Below, one piece after another: positions 50,775 to 64,000 of a stretch of 64,000 bases of DNA. Positions within the stretch are counted from its first letter, which is position 1. Each line of letters starts with the position of its first letter. Location of the stretch: assembly GCA_046330435.1 (NCBI GenBank), contig JAXLST010000006.1:434001-498000 (forward strand), given 5' to 3'. The notes under the pieces were generated by a model. It did no database searches, had not been told where the DNA came from, and saw only the letters and a list, made by a program, of their open reading frames with translations. This DNA is from Ga0077560 sp046330435 (GTDB lineage: Bacteria; Actinomycetota; Thermoleophilia; Miltoncostaeales; Miltoncostaeaceae). Position numbers and translations under genes: made by a program.

Positions 50775-52376
50775 ATGGAACGGACCAGGAGGCGCGGCCT
50801 GCGCGGCCTCGCCACCGTGCTCGCGGTGGCGGCGGGCTGTCTGGCGGGCGCCATGCCGGCCGCCGCCGCCGGGAGCAACGGCACCCCCGGCCTCGACTGG
50901 GCGGACTGCGGCGACGGGTTCCAGTGCGCCACCGCCCACGTGCCCCGCGACTACTCGCGGCCGATGGCGGGGACCGTTGACATCGCGGTCATCAGGAAGC
51001 CGGCCACCGGCCCGGACCGCATCGGGACCCTCTTCACGAACCCCGGCGGCCCCGGCGGGTCCGGCACCGGGTTCGTCCGAGACGCGATCTCGCTGTACGC
51101 GACGCTGAACGACCGCTTCGACATCGTCGGGTGGGACCCGCGCGGCGCCGGCGAGAGCGGCCCGGTCTCCTGCCTCACCGCGGCGCAGCGCGAGGCCCGC
51201 TGGCCGAAGACCGACCCCTTCCCCACCCTCGCCACGCTCGACCCCACGGCACGGCAGGCGAAGGAGCTCGCGGACGGCTGCGCGGCGGCGGACACGGACC
51301 GCACCCTCTCCGGGTTCACCACCGAGAACGCCGCCCGCGACCTGGACCAGCTGCGGCGCCTCGTCGGGGACCCCAAGCTCAACTACCTGGGCTTCTCGTA
51401 CGGCACGTACCTGGGCGCCATGTACGCCGCCCTCTTCCCCGGCAAGGCCCGGACCCTCGTGCTGGACGGGGCGCTCGACCCCGACCAGTACACCAACGAC
51501 CCCCTGCAGAACCTGGTGGAGCAGTCCGCGGGCTTCGAGGACAGCCTGGACCGCTTCTTCGCGTGGTGCGCCACGTCGCCGCTGTGCGGGTTCCAGGGCG
51601 GGCGTCCCGCCTACGACGCGCTGGTGAAGCGGGTGCTCCAGACCCCGCTGCCGGCGACCGCCTCCGGCGACCCGCGCCCCGTGCTGGCCGGGGACCTGCA
51701 GAACGCCACCGTCGGGGACCTGTACGCCCGGCAGGCGTGGCCGGACCTCGCGTTCATCCTCACCGAGGCCCAGAAGGGCGACGGCAGCGCCGCGCTCGCC
51801 CTGTCCGACGCCCTGCGCGGCCGCATCGACGGGGAGACCTACGCACCGGACATCGACGCGTTCGTGGAGACCTCCTGTGCGGACCTGTCGTACCCGCGCA
51901 GCGCCCGGGCGTTCGCCCGGTACGAGCGCGAGGCCAAGCGGTCGCCGTTCGTCGGCCTGTCGAACCTGTGGGGCGAGTCGGCGCCGGGCTACGTCTGCGC
52001 CGTCTGGAAGGCGCGGGCCCGTGAGCAGTACACCGGCCCCTTCCGGTTCCGTCAGGCGAAGGGCGGCGCCCCCGCCCTGGTGGTGGGCAACACCCACGAC
52101 CCGGCGACCCCGCTCGCCGGGGCCGTGTCGCTCACCCGGCAGCTCGGGAAGGCCCGGCTGCTGGTGATGGACGGCGACGGGCACACGGCGTACGGCGGCA
52201 ACAGCGCCTGCATCGACTCCGCCGTCGACGCGTACCTGGAGGACCTGGCCGTCCCGGCCGCGGGCACCGTCTGCGACCAGGAGGTCGTGGACCCCGACCC
52301 GGCCGCCGCCCCGGTGGCCGCGGGCGCGGGGCTGCGCCGCACGACCGCCGGCATCGCACGCCTGCGCGTCGGCTGA
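50775..52376 (+). CDS. Secreted alpha/beta hydrolase (TAP-like/tripeptidyl aminopeptidase type)
   Basis: 533 residues from an ATG with a GGAGGAGG SD. A signal peptide (about 1-32: RRRGLRGLATVLAVAAG, then AMPAAAAG) is followed by an alpha/beta-hydrolase fold. Oxyanion loop NPGGPGGSGTGF, then WDPRGAGESGPV, nucleophile in LGFSYGTYLGA near residue 209, acid in NTHDPATPL and His in GDGHTAYGG. Several Cys may form disulphides. The layout matches SlpD/SlpE-type proteases and related exported hydrolases (peptidase S33). Substrate unknown. Confidence 0.9.
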   Translation: MERTRRRGLRGLATVLAVAAGCLAGAMPAAAAGSNGTPGLDWADCGDGFQCATAHVPRDYSRPMAGTVDIAVIRKPATGPDRIGTLFTNPGGPGGSGTGFVRDAISLYATLNDRFDIVGWDPRGAGESGPVSCLTAAQREARWPKTDPFPTLATLDPTARQAKELADGCAAADTDRTLSGFTTENAARDLDQLRRLVGDPKLNYLGFSYGTYLGAMYAALFPGKARTLVLDGALDPDQYTNDPLQNLVEQSAGFEDSLDRFFAWCATSPLCGFQGGRPAYDALVKRVLQTPLPATASGDPRPVLAGDLQNATVGDLYARQAWPDLAFILTEAQKGDGSAALALSDALRGRIDGETYAPDIDAFVETSCADLSYPRSARAFARYEREAKRSPFVGLSNLWGESAPGYVCAVWKARAREQYTGPFRFRQAKGGAPALVVGNTHDPATPLAGAVSLTRQLGKARLLVMDGDGHTAYGGNSACIDSAVDAYLEDLAVPAAGTVCDQEVVDPDPAAAPVAAGAGLRRTTAGIARLRVG

Positions 52377-52426
52377 CCGCATGGCCCGGTGGGCGCGCCG
52401 CCCGGCGCGCCCACCGGGCCATGCGG
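52377..52426 (+). terminator. Perfect 23-bp hairpin after the secreted hydrolase
   Basis: CCGCATGGCCCGG... and its exact complement form a 23-bp stem around GCCC, beginning 1 nt after the stop. No U-tract. It ends 30 nt before the metalloprotease ATG. Confidence 0.7.
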
Positions 52427-52455
52427 CCCGGCGGACCGGTCATGATTCCGCCCGG

Positions 52456-53403
52456 ATGAGCACCGAGGCCGTTCCCACCTGCCCCCGCCACCCCGGCGTC
52501 GAGACGCTGCTGTCCTGCACGCGGTGCGGGGCGCCCGCCTGCCCCGACTGCCTGGTCACCAGCGCGGTGGGCAGCCACTGCGTCGACTGCGTCCGCGGGC
52601 AGCGGCGTGAGGGCACCGTGGCCGCCCGCGCCGAGAGCCGGCTGTTCCGCCCCGGGCTCGTGTTCTACGCGCTGCTCGCGGCGTTCGCGGTCGCGTGCGG
52701 CTGGGCGGCGGCCACGCCCATCTCGTCCGTCGGCCCGTCGGCGGCGGACCGCATCGCCCCGATCCTGGTCGTGATCCTCGGCTGGATCGTCTCGCTGTGC
52801 ATCCACGAGTGGGCGCACGCGGCGGTCGCGTACCGGGGCGGCGACCGCACCGTCGCCGAGAAGGGCTACCTCACCCTCGACCCGCGGCACTACGCCGACC
52901 CCATCTGGTCGGTCGCCATGCCCATCGCGTTCCTCATCCTTGGGGGCCTGGGCCTGCCCGGCGGCGCCGTGTGGATCGAACGGCACCGCATCCGGTCCCG
53001 CGCCGTCCAGAGCATGGTCTCCCTCGCGGGGCCCGCCACGAACGTGGCGTTCGGGGTCGTGGTGCTCGCGATCGTGAAGACCGGGCTGGTGGACGAATCC
53101 CCGGTGTTGCACTTCGCGCTCGCCTGGCTCGGGGTCCTGGAGTTCGCGACCGCCGTGCTGAACCTCATCCCCGTGCCCGGCCTGGACGGCTACGGCGCGA
53201 TCGAGCCGTACCTGCCGCACGAGATCCGGATGATGCTCCGCCCCGTCAGCCAGTTCGGGATCATCCTGCTGTTCTTCCTGTTCGTCTCCACGGACGCCGG
53301 CAACTGGCTGTGGGACGCCGCCGAGTGGGCCACGAACCTGATGGGGGTGGACGACACCACCATCGCCATCGGCCAGGTGCTCACGGACCTCAGCCTGAAC
53401 TGA
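52456..53403 (+). CDS. M50 site-2-protease-like metalloprotease with N-terminal zinc finger
   Basis: 315 residues from ATG 52456, 9 nt after a CATGAT box. Residues 8-46 form a B-box-type zinc finger (CPRHPG, CTRCGAPACPDC, HCVDC). Then about six membrane helices hold the zinc site HEWAH (116-120) and NLIPVPGLDGYG near 235, the NPxPxLDG-like Asp motif. Such proteases cut within the membrane, for example anti-sigma factors, but a sigma partner is not nearby. The cytosolic finger may bind substrates. An upstream in-frame start lies inside the hairpin and is unlikely. Confidence 0.88.
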   Translation: MSTEAVPTCPRHPGVETLLSCTRCGAPACPDCLVTSAVGSHCVDCVRGQRREGTVAARAESRLFRPGLVFYALLAAFAVACGWAAATPISSVGPSAADRIAPILVVILGWIVSLCIHEWAHAAVAYRGGDRTVAEKGYLTLDPRHYADPIWSVAMPIAFLILGGLGLPGGAVWIERHRIRSRAVQSMVSLAGPATNVAFGVVVLAIVKTGLVDESPVLHFALAWLGVLEFATAVLNLIPVPGLDGYGAIEPYLPHEIRMMLRPVSQFGIILLFFLFVSTDAGNWLWDAAEWATNLMGVDDTTIAIGQVLTDLSLN

Positions 53404-53413
53404 GGCCGGAACG

Positions 53414-53443
53414 ACCGGGGGGCGCCATTCGGCGCCCCCCGGT
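53414..53443. terminator. Bidirectional terminator between the M50 gene and rpoC
   Basis: ACCGGGGGGCGCC and GGCGCCCCCCGGT form a perfect 13-bp stem around ATTC, 10 nt after the M50 stop and 5 nt from the convergent rpoC stop. Confidence 0.75.
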
Positions 53444-53448
53444 GTCCC

Positions 53449-58017
<4,569 letters not shown>

Positions 58018-58043
58018 GTGCGCTCGCTCCTTCTCGCGACGGG

Positions 58044-58122
58044 CGGCGCGTTGACGCGCGCCGCTCGAGGTGGGTTCGCCTCGAGAGACCCACCGGGGAC
58101 GGCGTCAACCGCCCCCGGTGGG
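58044..58122 (-). other. Three consecutive hairpins between rpoB and rpoC
   Basis: Stems at 58044-58063 (CGGCGCG/CGCGCCG), 58064-58085 (CTCGAGG/CCTCGAG) and 58089-58122 (CCCACCGGGG/CCCCGGTGGG). They fill the intergenic region without a U-tract. They could be processing or attenuation structures setting the rpoB:rpoC ratio. Confidence 0.5.
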
Positions 58123-58130
58123 CGCTCCCG

Positions 58131-61883
<3,753 letters not shown>

Positions 61884-61973
61884 GTCGCGAGGCCTCCTGG
61901 ACGAGCATGGTGGCGGCGGGCAGCGGGCACGGCCCCACCCCGTGAAGACTCACCGGGCGAGGGGCGGCCGGGT

Positions 61974-61979
61974 ATCGTA
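61974..61979 (-). promoter_or_regulatory. Possible rpoBC promoter -10
   Basis: TACGAT on the minus strand, about 90 nt before the rpoB start, just after a six-T run. It lies within the small palindrome GGTATCGTACC. No clear -35. Confidence 0.4.
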
Positions 61980-62141
61980 CCAAAAAACCGCAGGGGTGAG
62001 CCACCCGTGAGAACACGCCGTGGGTGGGACGGCGTCATGGGGTGGGTCACAGCAGCCGAAGTCAACCCGACCGGACGGACAAGAGTGCGAACACTACCTG
62101 TTCGCGACGCCGTATTCCAAGCAAGGCATACTTCCCCTTCG

Positions 62142-62633
62142 ATGACCGACCCCCTCCCCCACCTCCCGGCCGACGGCTCCGACGACTTCCCCGCGCAGCT
62201 GGCCGTCCTGCTGGAGACCGCCCACACCCTGTGGGGGCAGCCCGACGAGCGCCGCAGGATGCGGTACTTCGGGTTCCGGCCCGCCGTCGAGCAGGGGGTC
62301 CTGAAGCGCGAATGGCACGGCATGCAGGTGCGCGTGTCGTCCAACACCCTCCGCGCCGCCCTCCCCGGCGCCGGCGAGCTCGTCTACCGCGGCGGGGACC
62401 GCACCGTCCTCCTCGACGGCGGCCCCTTCGCCCCCACCGAGGGCGGCCTCGAGCTCGTCCGCCAGCTCATGGACCTCATCCAGTCGTACGAGCGCTGGGT
62501 CGAGTCCCGCGAGGGCCGGGAGGAGCGCATCGCCCGGGGGCGCCCAGACCGGCCCCGACGCGCGCCCCCTGAACGCCCTGGCCGAGACGCGCCGCACGCA
62601 GCGCCTCCTCAGGTCCAGCGCCCCCGCCGCTAG
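62142..62633 (+). CDS. Hypothetical protein, C-terminus possibly frameshifted
   Basis: 163 residues from ATG 62142, 9 nt after a CATACT box. Residues 1-130 look like a genuine soluble protein (PAQLAVLLETAHTLWGQPD, MRYFGFRPAVEQGVLKREW, GLELVRQLMDLIQSYERWVE). I do not recognise the family. After a run of five Gs near 62540 the frame becomes Arg/Pro-rich; another frame gives NALAETRRTQRLLRSSAPAA, which looks more natural. One G may be missing. Divergent from rpoB. Confidence 0.6.
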   Translation: MTDPLPHLPADGSDDFPAQLAVLLETAHTLWGQPDERRRMRYFGFRPAVEQGVLKREWHGMQVRVSSNTLRAALPGAGELVYRGGDRTVLLDGGPFAPTEGGLELVRQLMDLIQSYERWVESREGREERIARGRPDRPRRAPPERPGRDAPHAAPPQVQRPRR

Positions 62634-62707
62634 GCGTTCCCCAGAACCCGTCCGCCTCATCCCGACGCGGTGGCCCGGCAGGCCGGCGCGGATGGCGCGC
62701 CCTCGGC

Positions 62708-62998
62708 GTAACCACGAGTTGCTTCTTGCGGGTCGACTCGAAGGCGCGGTGAGATTCGGGATTGTTGTCGGCCCGGTTTTCCGTGACCGCCCGGCCCGGC
62801 AGTCGTTTGGCGCTGAGATGCGTTCGGGGGGTTTTGCGCCTGGAACCGCGCCCTGCGGCTGCCCGGATCCAATTTGAGGTCGCCATCCATGGCTCCCGGA
62901 TCCCGACCCTCACCATCCGCACTCTCGTGTTCTGCGGATCACCTGCCAGGCGTCCACACGGGTACAGACAGGCGACTCCTGCGCATCAACTCGCTGAC
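62708..62998 (-). repeat. Structured repeat unit A (inverted)
   Basis: Reads on the minus strand. Parts in order: an end module (62998-62949), a spacer with a 7-bp stem (ATCCGCA/TGCGGAT), the palindrome GCCATGGATGGC (62893-62882), a 112-bp core (62864-62753) and a second end module (62742-62708). The core is closely similar to that of unit B. Small open frames inside shift between copies, so I do not treat them as genes. Confidence 0.75.
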
Positions 62999-63027
62999 GT
63001 CCCTGCGCGCCAATTGACCGCTTGTCC

Positions 63028-63047
63028 TCCGCCCATGGATGGGCGGA
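63028..63047. repeat. Palindrome at the centre of the inverted repeat array
   Basis: TCCGCCCATGGATGGGCGGA: 9-bp arms around GG. It shares the CCATGGATGG motif found once in units A and B, and lies midway between them. Confidence 0.7.
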
Positions 63048-63063
63048 ATTCCTCCTCGATCAC

Positions 63064-63368
63064 GAGTCGTGGTCGCACCGGGAAGCGACTCTCAGTACCC
63101 GTGAGGACGCCAACCCCGTAAAGGCGCACCACAAGAAGATGCGGACGGCGAGGGTTGAGCAGCTGGGAGCCATGGATGGCGACCTGAATGCTGAGGCCGG
63201 GCAGCCGTAAGGCGCGGTTCCAGGCGCAAAACCCGCCGTGGGCCATCAGCGCCAAACGACTGCCGGGCCGGAACGGTTCTGAAAAACCGGCGCGACAACA
63301 ATCCCGAATCCCGACGCGTCAGCGAGTCGATGCGCAGGAAGCAACTCTCAGTACCGGCGAGGACGCCC
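63064..63368 (+). repeat. Structured repeat unit B
   Basis: Same order as unit A in the opposite orientation: end module (63064-63112), variable spacer, GCCATGGATGGC (63169-63180), 112-bp core (63199-63310), end module (63318-63368). The core contains a GCC-GTAA-GGC mini-hairpin and the hairpin CGGTT-ctgaaaa-AACCG. Confidence 0.75.
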
Positions 63369-63383
63369 ACCCGTGAGGCTCGA

Positions 63384-63473
63384 GGCTGCCGTAAGGCGCG
63401 GTTCCAGGGACCAAACACCCCGAACGCATCTCAGCGCCAAACGACTGCCGGGCCGGGCGGCCATAAGAAGCCG
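63384..63473 (+). repeat. Structured repeat unit C, truncated core
   Basis: A 90-bp copy of the core only, directly after unit B. The hairpin arms are CGGC and GCCG where units A and B have CGGT and ACCG, a compensatory change. The core's last 20 or so bases are missing. Confidence 0.7.
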
Positions 63474-63513
63474 ACCTGCCAGCCGGGAGAGGCCGTTCTG
63501 AGAAGCAAGAACA

Positions 63514-63541
63514 CGCCCGGGGGCCCCTGGGGCCCCCGGCG
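63514..63541 (-). terminator. Terminator of the 70-residue hypothetical gene
   Basis: A near-perfect hairpin of CGCC/GGGGGCCCC arms on the minus strand, 15 nt after the stop, followed by a T-rich GTGTTCTTGCTTCT. Confidence 0.65.
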
Positions 63542-63555
63542 CGGACTTCATTCGG

Positions 63556-63768
63556 TCAGACCGTGTCCCCGAAGCGACCGATCACCTGGCCGCCCTTGAC
63601 GACGGCGAGGTCATCGAGCCAGCCGGTGAGGCGGGCGTGGTCCTTGTCGTCCTCGGCGAGGGTGGCGAGAGCCTCCTGCACCTGCGCGGCAACGTCGTCG
63701 ACGTTGCTCTTGTTCGCGGTCGAGACCTTGTCCCGAAGCGCACTCTTGAGGGCCTGGTCGAGCGGCAT
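63556..63768 (-). CDS. Small hypothetical protein
   Basis: 70 residues from ATG 63768 with GGAGG 9 nt upstream; in-frame upstream starts lack an SD. Mostly helical and acidic: MPLDQALKSALRDKVSTANK, then DVAAQVQEALATLAEDDKDH and LTGWLDDLAVVKGGQVIGRF. No signal peptide or Cys. Family not recognised. It has a possible promoter upstream and a terminator downstream, so it is likely monocistronic. Confidence 0.7.
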   Translation of the reverse strand: MPLDQALKSALRDKVSTANKSNVDDVAAQVQEALATLAEDDKDHARLTGWLDDLAVVKGGQVIGRFGDTV

Positions 63769-63808
63769 TTCTGTCGTCCTCCGAAGGGTCGGGTCGATCC
63801 GAGCGGGA

Positions 63809-63838
63809 ATTCTGCGCCAGCGTGGGGGCGTTTGTCCA
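63809..63838 (-). promoter_or_regulatory. Possible promoter of the small hypothetical gene
   Basis: -35 TGGACA (63833-63838), 18-nt spacer, -10 CAGAAT (63809-63814) on the minus strand, 40 nt before the ATG. Confidence 0.4.
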
Positions 63839-63868
63839 TGCCCGTCGGGCAATTCCGTCTCCGACAGT

Positions 63869-64000
63869 TTACCTGAAACGGAGGACATGATTTGAGGTTC
63901 GTACGTTCCCGGCCGCATCACGGAGCTGGAGGCGGATGACGTTGCGGCCCGGAAGCAGCCTGCCCACGGGGATCCGCCGGTTTCGGACGGCCCTCAGGGA
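63869..64000 (-). CDS. 3' end of a gene for a probable extracellular beta-sandwich protein (partial)
   Basis: The last 43 codons before a TAA at 63869. It ends VGRLLPGRNVIRLQLRDAAG, then NVRTSNHVLRFR. The pattern G-x-N-x-I-x-L-x-L-x-D-x-A-G-N is typical of the last strands of bacterial Ig-like or fibronectin-like domains in secreted proteins. The rest lies outside the window. Confidence 0.55.
   Translation of the reverse strand, partial: SLRAVRNRRIPVGRLLPGRNVIRLQLRDAAGNVRTSNHVLRFR

Noticed and set aside
62708..63473. CRISPR array
   Set aside because: Units are about 300 bp, inverted and internally complex, without short regular repeats and unique spacers; no cas genes nearby.
62657..63599. 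Short open frames in the repeat array sharing segments such as ARFQAQNPP
   Set aside because: They coincide with the repeat core, change frame between copies and lack SDs; shared peptides follow from shared DNA.

Overview
This is a 64-kb window of very GC-rich chromosome with the core of a bacterial translation and transcription locus. It holds the str genes (rpsL, rpsG, fusA), tuf, the complete S10-spc-alpha ribosomal protein cluster from rpsJ to rplQ, and rpoB-rpoC, nearly all on the minus strand. The GC bias, frequent GTG and TTG starts, zinc-binding versions of S4, S14 and L36, a CDP-alcohol phosphotransferase of the phosphatidylinositol-phosphate synthase type beside a PimA-like glycosyltransferase, and an F420-type nitroreductase-like protein point to Actinomycetota. 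A deep lineage such as Thermoleophilia is my inference, not something shown directly.

Layout. 1-6.6 kb: a truncated acyl-CoA ligase with a palindromic operator, a hypothetical gene, a fumarylacetoacetate-hydrolase-family gene, then a plus-strand block (phosphatidyltransferase, glycosyltransferase-PHP fusion, uracil-glycosylase-fold protein). 6.6-16.7 kb: a stretch where at least seven genes have broken frames (membrane protein, lytic transglycosylase-like protein, nagA, nitrilase-family amidase, PAP2 phosphatase, D-Ala-D-Ala carboxypeptidase, ligA), mixed with intact rlmD-like, nfu-like and HTH genes and a tRNA-Pro. Because ligA is normally essential, indel errors in the assembly are the likeliest cause. 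16.7-19 kb: truA-surE-HAD-ligA, joined by 4-bp overlaps. 20.3-35.4 kb: the ribosomal cluster with secY, adk, map and rpoA; infA is absent from its usual place. 35.5-36.9 kb: tuf with a good promoter, and a strong terminator only 18 nt before rpsJ. 36.9-44.5 kb: an accessory block splitting tuf from fusA (FAD/Fe-S dehydrogenase, nitroreductase-like protein, secreted seven-repeat propeller, two PH-domain membrane proteins, NAD-dependent dehydrogenase). 44.6-47.7 kb: fusA-rpsG-rpsL. 47.8-53.4 kb: a secreted protein, MepA-type endopeptidase, PPK2, a secreted alpha/beta hydrolase and a zinc-finger M50 protease. 53.4-61.9 kb: rpoC and rpoB. 61.9-64 kb: a small hypothetical gene, about 0.8 kb of inverted, structured repeats without credible genes, a 70-aa hypothetical gene and the 3' end of a further gene.

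Two window-wide patterns stand out. Several plus- and minus-strand genes have a TANNNT -10 box ending 6-7 nt before the start codon, which predicts leaderless transcripts. Several proteins keep a family fold but have lost signature residues: the PHP domain, the uracil-glycosylase fold, the Nfu CxxC, and half of the LigA zinc site. The repeat array at 62.7-63.5 kb is the best candidate for something undescribed.
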